Assembly (NCBI GenBank): GCA_017381935.1
Contig: JAFOBG010000019.1
Location: forward strand, 1 to 64,000
Length of the DNA stretch: 64,000 bases
Source of the DNA: Alistipes sp.
GTDB taxonomy: Bacteria; Bacteroidota; Bacteroidia; Bacteroidales; Rikenellaceae
Direction of reading: 5' to 3'
Shown here: piece after piece, positions 35,723-45,035 of the stretch
How positions within the stretch are numbered: the stretch's first letter is position 1
How the letters are laid out: every line of letters starts with the position of its first letter
The notes under the pieces: model-generated
Told to the model about the DNA's origin: nothing
Seen by the model: the letters and a program-made list of their open reading frames with translations, nothing else
The model's database searches: none
Program-made: the position numbers and the translations under genes

Positions 35723-37566
35723 GATAATTTCTGTTGTATATCGTCAAGTGTAATAAATGTCATAATGCTCTTGCCTAAGTGAGTGTGGTTGGTGTTACTG
35801 CATTCCATCAGCTGCTCAACTATTGTCTGAGCGTCAGATTGAGTATATTGCACCTTTTTTGCAGCCTGACTTTGGGCTAAGGTGAGTGCAATATGTTCAC
35901 GGCGCATACTCTCTAACTGATGAGGCAAGGCAAGACTCTGTAGAAGCTCATATATAGCCTTGTCAAGACTATCTGCGCTCAAATCTGCCGGAATACCCTT
36001 AACCTCAATCTCTCCGCTACCGTGCATATCTATATCGAAACCAAGGGCTGCGAAATCAACAGCCCACTCCTCCATAAGAGAGTACTCGCCATCTGAAAGA
36101 GTCAGTCTCTCTGGGAATAACAGCTGCTGAGATACGCTATTGGCACCGGATAACATGGCATGGTAACGCTCAAAGAGAATTCGCTCTCTGGCTCTTGTTA
36201 AATCGACAATAGCTAACGCTCCTCCTGCTATCATAGAGGCATAACGACGGCCTATATAGTTTATAGCTGTAGGCTTGGTGTCAATAGTTGATTCTAACTC
36301 GAGATATTGCTCCTCACTCGCAATGTCGATAAACTCAAACTGAGAGGCCGCAGGTGTTGACGGAATATTAAAATCCTCAATGGCAGAACTATTGCTAAAT
36401 TGATTGCTTATGTCGTAAAAAGCCCCTTTGCTTGGAATGGTCTGCAAATCACTCTCTGAGGCAAATGGATTGTAGTTATCACATGTTGTCTCTTTGGGCA
36501 TCTGGTATGTAACTCCGGTTGTGGCAACAGGAATATCTACTAAATTGGCAGTCTCAAAGTCCATCATCGGAACAGAACCTGTCTTTGCAAGGGTCTCACG
36601 CACTGCTGCGTTTATAATTTGCCAAATAGCGTCTGTATCGGCAAAACGCACCTCTATCTTCTGTGCATGCACATTGACATCCACTCTGTCAGGATCGACT
36701 GTAAGATAGATAAAAAAGGATGGCTGTGAACCATTTGGTATCAGATGCTCGTATGCCTTAGTTACAGCTTTGGCTAAGTATGGGGACTTAAAGTATCGAC
36801 CATTTACAAACATATATTGGTCAGGTCTTACCTTCGCTGCCGAAGCACGACATACATAACCTGTAACCTTTGCAATCGAGGTGTCAACTCCAACCTCAAG
36901 CATGTTTTTCTTAGCTGAGAAGCCTATGATATCAATAATTCGCTCAAGCAACGTAGCTTGTGGCAATGAATAGATGGCCGCACCGCCACTCATCAGCTCC
37001 ATAGCCACCTCAGGATGACATAGAGCGACACGACGGAACTCAGTCTTAATCATATTGGGCAGTTGAGACTGTCTGTCATCTATAAATTTACGACGGCCAG
37101 GAGTGTTGTAGAATATGTTTCGGACAATAAACTGAGAACCGACAGGGGCTGCAATAGGGGTCTGAGAGATAAACTCTCCGCCATTGATAATTGTCTTAGT
37201 ACCTATATCTGAGTCCTTTTGACGAGTAATCAACTCTACTTGCGCAACGGCCGCAATAGATGCAAGCGCCTCTCCTCGAAAACCGAATGTAGAGAGAGCG
37301 TATATATCGTCAAGTTCCTTTATTTTACTTGTCGCATGACACTCAAAAGCCATTCGTGCATCACTTGGAGACATGCCGCAACCATTATCTACAATCTGAA
37401 TAAGGTCGCGACCTCCATTTGTAAAGTTTACCTTTACAGAGGTAGCACCGGCGTCAATGGCATTCTCTGTCATCTCTTTTATAGCTGATGACGGATACTC
37501 AACCACCTCTCCGGCTTTAATCTGATTGGAGACAATCTCTGGTAGTAGTTTTATGCGGTCTGACAT
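35719..37566 (-). CDS. DNA mismatch repair protein MutL
   Basis: A 615-residue MutL. The GHKL ATPase part is normal (EIVSNQIKAGEVV, EMTENAIDAGATS, VDNGCGMSPSDARM, TFGFRGEALASIA). The C-terminal dimerisation domain (about 430-615) is recognisable. At residues 455-466 (36169-36204), where DQHA(X)2E(X)4E is expected in nicking MutL proteins, the sequence reads DLTRARERILFE, so the Gln and His are missing. It links MutS to downstream repair factors in the cytoplasm. It lies 5 bases after a small membrane protein gene and overlaps the rhomboid gene by 4 bases. Confidence 0.94.
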   Translation of the reverse strand: MSDRIKLLPEIVSNQIKAGEVVEYPSSAIKEMTENAIDAGATSVKVNFTNGGRDLIQIVDNGCGMSPSDARMAFECHATSKIKELDDIYALSTFGFRGEALASIAAVAQVELITRQKDSDIGTKTIINGGEFISQTPIAAPVGSQFIVRNIFYNTPGRRKFIDDRQSQLPNMIKTEFRRVALCHPEVAMELMSGGAAIYSLPQATLLERIIDIIGFSAKKNMLEVGVDTSIAKVTGYVCRASAAKVRPDQYMFVNGRYFKSPYLAKAVTKAYEHLIPNGSQPSFFIYLTVDPDRVDVNVHAQKIEVRFADTDAIWQIINAAVRETLAKTGSVPMMDFETANLVDIPVATTGVTYQMPKETTCDNYNPFASESDLQTIPSKGAFYDISNQFSNSSAIEDFNIPSTPAASQFEFIDIASEEQYLELESTIDTKPTAINYIGRRYASMIAGGALAIVDLTRARERILFERYHAMLSGANSVSQQLLFPERLTLSDGEYSLMEEWAVDFAALGFDIDMHGSGEIEVKGIPADLSADSLDKAIYELLQSLALPHQLESMRREHIALTLAQSQAAKKVQYTQSDAQTIVEQLMECSNTNHTHLGKSIMTFITLDDIQQKLS

Positions 37567-37571
37567 ATTTA

Positions 37572-37979
37572 TTACTCCTCTTGATAGTCGTTTGGTACAA
37601 TAGTAATAGGGGTGTATGGGTTAAAGAGTTGGTTATCCATCTCTGCCTGCTCAACTACAGTCGGTTTTTTACCCATGTTGGTCATTATAGCGACAATACG
37701 AGGCACCAACATATATACAATGAGAATAATGAGTGCAATACCAAAGACCATAAATGTTCTTGGCGTCTTGTTATTCTCCTTCTGCTGGGCCTTACGCTCA
37801 TTACGAGCCTCTCTTACAGTACGTATATACTTACCGGGTATGTAAGGTGTATCGTCAGTATAACTCTCACCTCTTAACTCACGACGACGTTGCTCACGAC
37901 GATCTTTCTCAGGGTCGAAGTAGCGTGGAATGTAGTTAAATTGGTTTGGTCGCCTTTTTGGAGGTGAAAATAGTCCCAT
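37572..37979 (-). CDS. small membrane protein upstream of mutL (unknown)
   Basis: A 135-residue protein that I do not recognise. The first 70 residues are strongly charged (R/E/K-rich, with DPEKDRREQRRRELRGES). One membrane span lies at about 73-93 (FMVFGIALIILIVYMLVP), followed by a short outside tail ending in NDYQEE. It lies 34 bases after dnaJ and 5 before mutL. The charged region followed by a span suggests a cytoplasmic N-terminus. No function is claimed. Confidence 0.7.
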   Translation of the reverse strand: MGLFSPPKRRPNQFNYIPRYFDPEKDRREQRRRELRGESYTDDTPYIPGKYIRTVREARNERKAQQKENNKTPRTFMVFGIALIILIVYMLVPRIVAIMTNMGKKPTVVEQAEMDNQLFNPYTPITIVPNDYQEE

Positions 37980-38013
37980 GTCTAAAATCTTTTAAGTTAG
38001 TTGTCAAAGACTT

Positions 38014-39180
38014 TTAATTAAAAAAGTCCTTCATGCGTTCAAAAATATTCTGCTTACTGCTCTTCTCAGGATTTCTGAAGTGAGGCATCTGTGCAAGTTT
38101 TGAGATTAACTCCTTCTCCTCGGAGTTAAGGGTTGAAGGGATAGCGATATCTACTACAACCAATAAGTCTCCCGTGCCATTATAACTGCCGTAGCTATTG
38201 ATAGATGGCAGTCCCTTGCCTCTAAGTCTTAGAACTTTACCGGCCTGGGTTCCGGCAGAAATGTTAATCTTCGCCTTTCCGGTAATGGTCGGAACCTCAA
38301 CCTCACCTCCTGCAAGAGCTGTTGTAACAGGGATTGTAAGGTTGTGAATAAGGTTTGCTCCATCGCGGATAAAACGAGGGTCGTTCTGCTCCTCAATTAC
38401 AACAAGTAAATCGCCATTCTCGCCACCCTGACGAGCCGCATTACCTTTACCTGAGACTGTAATCATCATACCCTCGGCAACGCCTGCAGGAATAGAGAAC
38501 TCAACAACTTCACTACCCTTAACATAGCCCTCGCCGGCACACTTGCCGCACTTATCCTTGATGACTGTTCCTTGACCGCCACAGACCGGACATACGCCTT
38601 GAGACTGCATACGGCCAAAGAATGTATTCTGTATCTGAATTACTACACCGGAACCGTTACAATTCGAGCAAGTAACCTTTGAGGAGGCGTCCTTAGCACC
38701 GCTACCACCGCAAGTGTCGCAGGTAACATTTTTGTTAATCTTGAGCTTCTTGGTAACGCCTTTTGCAATCTCTTCGAGGGACAGTGATACTCTTACTCGA
38801 ATATCTGAGCCACGGCTAACTCTTGGACCTCGTGCTCTACTGCCACCACTGAAACCAAAGCCTCCGCCAAAGATGTCTCCAAATTGTGAGAAAATATCCT
38901 CCATCGAGAAACCACCTCCGCTAAAGCCTCCAAAGCCGCCACCTGCAGTTCCACTCATGCCTGCATGACCGAATTGGTCATAACGAGCACGTTTGTCAGG
39001 GTTTGAAAGTACATCGTAAGCCTCTGCAGCCTCCTTAAACTTCTCCTCAGCCTCCTTGTTGTCAGGGTTGCGGTCTGGATGGTATTTGAGTGCAGTTTTA
39101 CGATATGCCTTCTTTATCTCATCAGCATTGGCATTTTTCTCAACGCCAAGTACCTCGTAGTAATCTCTCTTCTCTGCCAT
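38014..39180 (-). CDS. chaperone DnaJ
   Basis: A 388-residue type I J protein. The J domain (1-70) has HPD in [10 protein letters not shown] Gly/Phe-rich linker (about 75-125) follows, then a zinc region with four CxxCxGxG repeats ([32 protein letters not shown]) and the C-terminal substrate domains. It stimulates DnaK. It lies 35 bases after grpE; dnaK is not in the window. Confidence 0.98.
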   Translation of the reverse strand: MAEKRDYYEVLGVEKNANADEIKKAYRKTALKYHPDRNPDNKEAEEKFKEAAEAYDVLSNPDKRARYDQFGHAGMSGTAGGGFGGFSGGGFSMEDIFSQFGDIFGGGFGFSGGSRARGPRVSRGSDIRVRVSLSLEEIAKGVTKKLKINKNVTCDTCGGSGAKDASSKVTCSNCNGSGVVIQIQNTFFGRMQSQGVCPVCGGQGTVIKDKCGKCAGEGYVKGSEVVEFSIPAGVAEGMMITVSGKGNAARQGGENGDLLVVIEEQNDPRFIRDGANLIHNLTIPVTTALAGGEVEVPTITGKAKINISAGTQAGKVLRLRGKGLPSINSYGSYNGTGDLLVVVDIAIPSTLNSEEKELISKLAQMPHFRNPEKSSKQNIFERMKDFFN

Positions 39181-39215
39181 AATAATTATATATTATTAAG
39201 AAGTTGCCACAACTA

Positions 39216-39806
39216 TTACTCGCCTACAACAACCTTTGCAAAGCGAAGTACCTTATCACCGAGCATATATCCACGCTCAATAACGTCTATAACCTTTCCA
39301 CTCTTCTCCTCACCTGCTGCAAAACGAGCTACTGCCTCATGTAGGTTCTCGTCAAATGGACAATCGAGAGCCTCAATCTCTACAACCTTCTTTTGGCGCA
39401 GAGTGTCTATAAACTTCTGCACAACCAACTTCTCGCCCTCACGAAGAGCTGCAATATCATCACTCTTCTCAGAGGCTGCAATTGCTCGCTGCATATCGTC
39501 AAGAATTGGAAGTATAGCCTTTAATACATCACTTCCGCCACTCTGGATAAGGTCCATCTTCTCTCTGAGAGTACGCTTACGGAAGTTGTCAAACTCAGCT
39601 TGTAGGCGAATATATTTGTCTTTCCAATCAATCTGCTCTTCTGCACTCTTATCTTCGGTAGTCTGTTCTGTCATTGTGTCAGTTTGAGGAGTGTCATCAT
39701 CTGTCATTGTGTCTGATGTATTGTTCTGACAAGAGGAATTTACATCTGTGTCATTTAATACTGTCTGTTCGTTAACTTCTTGATTGATAGTCTCTTTTGT
39801 GTTCAT
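39216..39806 (-). CDS. nucleotide exchange factor GrpE
   Basis: A 196-residue protein starting at ATG 39806 (MNTKETINQEV). An in-frame ATG at 39848 would add 14 residues, but the A/T-rich stretch just upstream of 39806 looks like an initiation region. The acidic, disordered first 65 residues precede the long helix (about 70-120) and the beta domain with LDCPFDENLHEAVAR and RGYMLGDKVLRFAKVVV. It releases ADP from DnaK. It is followed by dnaJ as usual. Confidence 0.92.
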   Translation of the reverse strand: MNTKETINQEVNEQTVLNDTDVNSSCQNNTSDTMTDDDTPQTDTMTEQTTEDKSAEEQIDWKDKYIRLQAEFDNFRKRTLREKMDLIQSGGSDVLKAILPILDDMQRAIAASEKSDDIAALREGEKLVVQKFIDTLRQKKVVEIEALDCPFDENLHEAVARFAAGEEKSGKVIDVIERGYMLGDKVLRFAKVVVGE

Positions 39807-39878
39807 ATTTATATATTTTTTGTTATCATCTATATCTCTTTTGCGCAAAAGCTGTACCGAAATGGTATAAACCTTTGA

Positions 39879-42662
39879 TTAGAAGAGGTTATCGTACATT
39901 GTCTGACTCTTATCGTATTTAAGGTCGGCCAAAGATGCCGCTTTAACTCCGATATTGAAGCTCCAACTACGGTGTGAACCAAATGGAATCCAGACAAATG
40001 ACATCTGCCAGCAGTGCAAATCTCTGGTAATGGATATAGATGTTGTTGTCAACTTTTTATTCTGTATATCAAAACCGCTGGTAAATGATATACCGGTCTT
40101 TGGTGTCAGATTTATACTACCGTTAAAACCGAGTGTTTGGTTTACGTTCTTTTTGTAACCAGTAGTGCCGTTATTGGTATATGAGGCATTATAGCTGATT
40201 ACATAGTTAAATCCCAAGTTCCACGGTATGGAGAAGTCGTAGTATGTTTGCGCCATATATTGTCGCCTTAGTACAGGGTCCATAAGTCCATAAGGGTCGG
40301 AGAATGGATTGAAGTATTCAGGCGGAATGGTGTTAATATCATTGATTGCAGCCTGCGATTTGTCATTGCGGGACTTAAATGTATAACCAAAACTCCAACC
40401 GGTACTCATAATACGACCAGGCAGACCCTTCTTAAACATCAGTTTGTTTATTCTCACACCTTGTGGAGTTACTTGGTATGGGTCGAGTGTTGCAGAGAGG
40501 TTGATACCGAAGTTTCCATATATGGTTGTACGTAGCGACATAGAGATATTGGATAGACCTAAAGAGTCTGCAAGGAAGTTGTAAGAGCCACTTAGTGATA
40601 AATCGTCAATAATCTTGAGCTTTTTCACGCCTGAAGTATCTCGCTTGCTAAGTACTTTCATCTCAAGACTCTGCTTGAGAGAGAAGTTGATAGATGCTGC
40701 AGCGCCTCGACCAGGAATACCGTAAGCGTTGTCTGAGTATGGAGAGTAGAGCGTATGGCCACCTAAAGAGTCAGATTGCACAACTTTGTAAAAACCGAAC
40801 TTTTGATCTCCAAAATCAGGCATATAAGATGCACCTACAGATGGGGTGATGGTGTGTCGGACAGCTTGCACCTTTGCAGTCTTTTTCTTCATCTGCCACA
40901 TTCCGTAGATGGTAGTATTCATAGATACAGAGGCATTGTAGTTGTAGATACGGTAGAAACCGTACTCTGGGTCGAGCTTGTCAACCTTGTTTGTTACAGG
41001 GTTCCACTCTTGCATCTGTCGCTTGAAGTACCAACGCTCAGTGTAGTTGAAAGATGGAGTGAGGTTGATATATTTGAACAAAGTAAAGTTTGAAGAGACA
41101 GGAATAGAGTGTTCTACACCGTTCTTCATATTTCTAAATGTCTCCTTGCTGAATATTGCATTCTCGGCAGCAGATGCCGAGTTTGTCAACTTACCGGTAT
41201 ATGTAAATGAAATCTTTTCATACCAACGCTGCTTACCAACTGCCTCTTTGCGCTTGAATGGATAGATACGTGCCACGTTGAATACGACATTAGGGAATGT
41301 TACCGAAATGGCCTTTGTCTGCGAGTTCTGTGATATTGCCATATTCATCGAGAGTGAGAATGGCGTGCCAGCCCAGCTCTTTGAGTATGAGATAGAAGAG
41401 TTGGTCTGTGTGGCAAGGATGTCGTTAAGTGAAGTAGCTGAGTACTTGCTATAACCACTTGTCGAGAGGTTTACCGAAGCCGAGAATGTAGAACCCGGAT
41501 TAGCCTTAGGGTCTTGCGAGTGAGTCCAGGTGAACTTAAAGTTGTTCTGTTTAATGTAGTCAGCCTCTCCCTTGTCTCCGGTCTTGATACTTGAGAAATC
41601 GAAGTTAAGGTTCCCTGAGAATTTGTAACGCTTTACATATCTTGAAGAGGCATTGACCTCCCAAGAACCGAGTGTATAGATACCACCTGTCAGTGCCAAG
41701 TCCATGTGAGGGCTAAGGATAAAGTAGTAACCCAATCCTCTGAGGAAGAAACCTCGTGCACCGTCCTCACCATAAGTTGGCATCAAAAGACCTGATTTAG
41801 CACCTGTTGTTACAGGGAAGAAACCCTCAGGAATACATAATGGATAGATAGGCACATCCTCCATTACAAGATATGCAGGACCTGTAATAATCTTCTTGCC
41901 AGGAATAACCTTTGCTTTTGTCATGGCAAGATAGAAGTGCGGATGGTCAGTATGCTCACAAGTGGTATATTTACCATGTTGGATATTGATTGAGTTATCC
42001 GGCTGCTTTTTGATGCGGCCACCGACTAACCAACCATCACCCTGCTGAGTTGCTACACCTCGAATAAGAGCCTTCTCTGAGTCGAAGTTGTATGTAATGG
42101 TATCCATTGTATAGCTACCACCTCCATCTGTAAATACAGGCTGAGTCTTTGTCGCCTTTCCATCTACCGAGTCTGGCTTTCCGTATGCGTAAATCTCCTT
42201 TGTGTTCATATCTATACGCATAAAATCAGCCTTCAAGGATTTGTCGGCATACTTAATATCACCCTCATTGTATATATAGACCTTGCGATTGATTACGTCA
42301 TAATACAGCGAGTCCGTATTTTTACCCTCAACAACCTCATCAAGACCTGCAGCCTTTTTGCGTTGAGAGGTAGTGTCTCTTATGATAGACTTTGTAGTGT
42401 CCTTGACCGACATCGGTGATTGAGTAACGCCCTCCCTCTCTCTTCTGTTGCGACGATTTTCTCGCATCAGAGGGGTAGATGCTATTGTCGAATCTTTGCT
42501 TACCTTTAGTGGAGCAGGTGAGGTCGTATCACTTGGTATAGATACTTTTTGAGCGATCTGCTCACTATCTATACGCTTAGCTTGCGCAAAACCGAACAGG
42601 GATTGCACCATAAAGAGCGTAATAACTAACGCAATGAGATATTTTAGTCTAAAATTTTTCAA
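39879..42662 (-). CDS. LPS-assembly outer-membrane protein LptD
   Basis: A large exported protein of about 927 residues from the proposed start. The N-terminal OstA-like region (about 95-220) carries DVINRKVYIYNEGDIKYADK. It is followed by a long beta-barrel of alternating aromatic strands to the C-terminal KSQTMYDNLF. It would insert LPS into the outer leaflet. No ATG suits the start. TTG 42662 gives a normal signal peptide (MKNFRLKYLIALVITLFMVQ) ending at FAQA; a TTG at 42716 would add 18 residues in front. The gene is divergent from the amidase, with promoter 42754-42786. Confidence 0.88.
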   Translation of the reverse strand: MKNFRLKYLIALVITLFMVQSLFGFAQAKRIDSEQIAQKVSIPSDTTSPAPLKVSKDSTIASTPLMRENRRNRREREGVTQSPMSVKDTTKSIIRDTTSQRKKAAGLDEVVEGKNTDSLYYDVINRKVYIYNEGDIKYADKSLKADFMRIDMNTKEIYAYGKPDSVDGKATKTQPVFTDGGGSYTMDTITYNFDSEKALIRGVATQQGDGWLVGGRIKKQPDNSINIQHGKYTTCEHTDHPHFYLAMTKAKVIPGKKIITGPAYLVMEDVPIYPLCIPEGFFPVTTGAKSGLLMPTYGEDGARGFFLRGLGYYFILSPHMDLALTGGIYTLGSWEVNASSRYVKRYKFSGNLNFDFSSIKTGDKGEADYIKQNNFKFTWTHSQDPKANPGSTFSASVNLSTSGYSKYSATSLNDILATQTNSSISYSKSWAGTPFSLSMNMAISQNSQTKAISVTFPNVVFNVARIYPFKRKEAVGKQRWYEKISFTYTGKLTNSASAAENAIFSKETFRNMKNGVEHSIPVSSNFTLFKYINLTPSFNYTERWYFKRQMQEWNPVTNKVDKLDPEYGFYRIYNYNASVSMNTTIYGMWQMKKKTAKVQAVRHTITPSVGASYMPDFGDQKFGFYKVVQSDSLGGHTLYSPYSDNAYGIPGRGAAASINFSLKQSLEMKVLSKRDTSGVKKLKIIDDLSLSGSYNFLADSLGLSNISMSLRTTIYGNFGINLSATLDPYQVTPQGVRINKLMFKKGLPGRIMSTGWSFGYTFKSRNDKSQAAINDINTIPPEYFNPFSDPYGLMDPVLRRQYMAQTYYDFSIPWNLGFNYVISYNASYTNNGTTGYKKNVNQTLGFNGSINLTPKTGISFTSGFDIQNKKLTTTSISITRDLHCWQMSFVWIPFGSHRSWSFNIGVKAASLADLKYDKSQTMYDNLF

Positions 42663-42680
42663 AAATTCAATATTTTTTAG

Positions 42681-42704
42681 TACCTTTGCCGGCGAGCCGG
42701 CAAA
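42681..42704 (+). promoter_or_regulatory. -7 box of the amidase gene and a GCCGGC hairpin
   Basis: TACCTTTG (42681-42688) fits TAnnTTTG for the plus-strand amidase gene. It overlaps TTTGCCGGC-ga-GCCGGCAAA (42685-42704), a 9-bp inverted repeat that would also sit in the lptD leader on the other strand. The -33 position is poor. Confidence 0.55.
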
Positions 42705-42753
42705 AACGACAAACAACGCCTTCGTGCGCTTGTGCGTGCGTTTTTTCAGCGCA

Positions 42754-42786
42754 TAAAGATAGTGAAAAAACTCGATTTGACCAAAA
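42754..42786 (-). promoter_or_regulatory. promoter of lptD
   Basis: On the minus strand TTTTG (42786-42782), a 20-base spacer and TATCTTTA (42761-42754), one base off the -7 consensus. The predicted transcript starts near 42747, leaving a leader of about 85 bases to TTG 42662. Confidence 0.65.
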
Positions 42787-42789
42787 GCT

Positions 42790-44004
42790 ATGAACAGACT
42801 TTTATATATAATACTCTTTTTCTGTTTTACGCTGCATATTAACGCAGTGAATGCGGAGAATATTGCTAAAGGGGTGAAGGTTATTGTTATTGATGCCGGA
42901 CATGGTGGACAATATCCAGGAGCTCGTTATGGTGGCTACTCTGAGAAGAGTATTAATTTGCAGGTTGCCCTTAAGCTCGGAGCTCTTATTGAGAAAAATC
43001 TTCCCGATATAAAGGTTGTCTATACCCGCACCACAGAGAAACAGTTCTCTGAGAACTTGCGTAGTGATTTGCAAGCCCGTGCCGATATTGCAAATAATGC
43101 TGATGGCGATTTGTTTATCTCTATTCATGCCAATGCGCATCGAAATAGCGCAACTAAGGGTGTGGAGACCCTGATTATGGGTGAGAGTGAGAAAGAAACA
43201 AGTGAGAATGAGGCAATACTGTTTGCCAATAACAAAGAGGAGTTTTTGGATATGTCGGATGAAAAGACAGCTGCAATTGTTAGAGCGCATATCCAAAACT
43301 TGCAGTTCACATACGGCGAGTATAGTGAGGTTATGGCTCGTTTGGTGCAGAAGCATTATGCAAAGTTGGGTCGTGTCAATAGAGGTATTCGCAAGCAACC
43401 ATTGAGAGTGCTCTATGCAACTGATATGCCGAGTGTGCTTACAGAGATTGGCTTTATGTCCAATTCGACAGAGCTTAAGTATATAACATCTACAAAGGGC
43501 CAAAATGAGATTGCTAATGCAATTTTTGGCGCAGTGAAAGAGTATGTTGACTATGTTCGTAAGACACTTCTTGTTGATGGAACTACAGCTGTCGAGAACG
43601 CTCCGCAGCCGAAGGTTGAGCAGCCTTCAGAAGAACCAAAGGCTGTTGTTAAAAAGCCTGAGCCTAAGGTTGTTGTACAGCCAAAGCAGGAGACAAGACC
43701 TCAATCTAAAGTGGAGTCTAAGCCTCAGCCAATGCCGGATGCAAAGGCTAAGAGTAGCGCTATTCGATATACAGTTCAGGTAATGGCGAGCAAAAGCGCA
43801 GTTTCGGTTAATGATTCTCGTTTTGGGAAGTATAAGGGAAAGGTACGTCAGGTAAGAGCTGATGGCCAATTCTCATATAAATATTGTGTTGGGGATTTTG
43901 CAGATAAAGGCTCGGCACAAGCCACTGTTGCCACTATTCGTAAGAGTTTCCCTCAAGCTTTTGTGATAGCTGTAAAAGATGGTAGAGTTGTAACAAAAAA
44001 ATAG
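42790..44004 (+). CDS. N-acetylmuramoyl-L-alanine amidase with SPOR domain
   Basis: A 404-residue exported enzyme with a signal peptide (about residues 1-22). The Amidase_3 domain (about 28-255) shows the zinc ligands: VIDAGHGGQYPGARY, SINLQVAL with the preceding Glu, SIHANAH, and the catalytic Glu in VLTEIGFMSN. A Pro/Lys/Glu/Gln linker (about 265-325) leads to a C-terminal SPOR domain (about 327-404) that binds denuded septal peptidoglycan. It cuts the stem peptide from MurNAc at division. The MCE gene follows after 9 bases. Confidence 0.95.
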   Translation: MNRLLYIILFFCFTLHINAVNAENIAKGVKVIVIDAGHGGQYPGARYGGYSEKSINLQVALKLGALIEKNLPDIKVVYTRTTEKQFSENLRSDLQARADIANNADGDLFISIHANAHRNSATKGVETLIMGESEKETSENEAILFANNKEEFLDMSDEKTAAIVRAHIQNLQFTYGEYSEVMARLVQKHYAKLGRVNRGIRKQPLRVLYATDMPSVLTEIGFMSNSTELKYITSTKGQNEIANAIFGAVKEYVDYVRKTLLVDGTTAVENAPQPKVEQPSEEPKAVVKKPEPKVVVQPKQETRPQSKVESKPQPMPDAKAKSSAIRYTVQVMASKSAVSVNDSRFGKYKGKVRQVRADGQFSYKYCVGDFADKGSAQATVATIRKSFPQAFVIAVKDGRVVTKK

Positions 44005-44013
44005 ATTTAAGAT

Positions 44014-44973
44014 ATGAAGAAAGAAGTTAAGATTGGGATTTATGCATTGTTGATATTTCTGGGCGCATGGGCGGGTATCCGCTTTCTGAGTGGTGCAGAT
44101 ATATTTGGCCGTAGAGATACATATTATGCATATTATGATGATGCAAGCGGGCTTCAAAATGCCTCTGCTGTAGTAATTCGTGGAGTAAAGGTAGGACAGG
44201 TGTCGTCTGTTACAATCTCTCCTGATGACCCTACAAAGGTTGAGGTTGCTCTTGCAATCTCTAAGGATTATAAGATTCCGGCAGACTCAAAGGCAAAGAT
44301 TTTTAGTGCAGGTCTTATGGGTGGTCAGGCCGTTGAGATTATCCTTGGCTCTTCTACAGCTACCTTGGAGCAGGGCGCAACTATTGAGACTCAGGTTGAG
44401 GCCGGCATGTTTGATGTTATAGCTTCTGAGTTTGGTGATGTGAAGGAGAAACTGTTTATGATGATTGATAATATCAATACAACACTTGTAACTCTTAATA
44501 CTTTGGTTGATAGCAATAATACCAATATATCTTCTGCTATCTCGCACCTAAACGGAGTATTGGCAGAGCTTGAAAAGTCTGATATTGTTGCCAACCTGGA
44601 CTCATTTACAGGTACGCTTAAGAACAATGGTGAGAAGATTGATGGTATCGTGGCAGATATTGAGAATATGACCTCGACAATGGATGAACAGCAGATGGCT
44701 CTTAAGTTGTCTCAGAGTATAGAGAGTCTCAATGTACTACTTGCTAAATTTAATACTGTAGATGGCACTGTAGGTAGCCTTATTAATGATAAGGAACTCT
44801 ATGCAAACCTTACTCAGGCAACTGAGAATCTCTCAGTTCTTCTTGGTGATTTGCAGCAGCACCCTATGCGTTATGTTCACTTCTCACTCTTTGGTCAAAG
44901 CGATGCAAAGGCTGAGAAGAAGGCGGCAAAGGCGGCAAAAAAGAGTGCTAAGGCTGAGAAAAAAGCTGAATAA
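44014..44973 (+). CDS. MCE/MlaD family lipid-transport protein
   Basis: A 319-residue protein with one N-terminal membrane anchor (KIGIYALLIFLGAWAGIRFL, about residues 6-25). A single MCE domain (about 38-115) carries SGLQNASAVVIRGVKVGQV. A long helical region (about 145-285) and a Lys/Ala-rich tail follow. MlaD hexamers form tunnels for phospholipids between the membranes. MlaE and MlaF are not adjacent, so its permease and ATPase must lie elsewhere. A strong terminator-like hairpin separates it from mutS2. Confidence 0.92.
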   Translation: MKKEVKIGIYALLIFLGAWAGIRFLSGADIFGRRDTYYAYYDDASGLQNASAVVIRGVKVGQVSSVTISPDDPTKVEVALAISKDYKIPADSKAKIFSAGLMGGQAVEIILGSSTATLEQGATIETQVEAGMFDVIASEFGDVKEKLFMMIDNINTTLVTLNTLVDSNNTNISSAISHLNGVLAELEKSDIVANLDSFTGTLKNNGEKIDGIVADIENMTSTMDEQQMALKLSQSIESLNVLLAKFNTVDGTVGSLINDKELYANLTQATENLSVLLGDLQQHPMRYVHFSLFGQSDAKAEKKAAKAAKKSAKAEKKAE

Positions 44974-44986
44974 ACAAAAATGTTAT

Positions 44987-45033
44987 ACCCGACCTCTTGC
45001 AACCTTTGTAGGGTTGAGGTTGGGTAATTTTTT
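44987..45033 (+). terminator. terminator-like hairpin abutting the mutS2 start codon
   Basis: ACCC-g-ACCTC (44987-44996) pairs with GAGGT-t-GGGT (45016-45025), with an inner CAACC/GGTTG stem and loop TTTGTA. TTTTTT (45028-45033) follows, 2 bases before the mutS2 ATG at 45036. It fits an intrinsic terminator of the amidase-MCE transcript, or an attenuator of mutS2. Confidence 0.8.
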
Positions 45034-45035
45034 AT

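Noticed and set aside
42802-43503. 233-codon open frame opposite the amidase gene
   Set aside because: It is a frame shadow of a well-supported amidase; the protein is Cys/Ile-rich with no family likeness.
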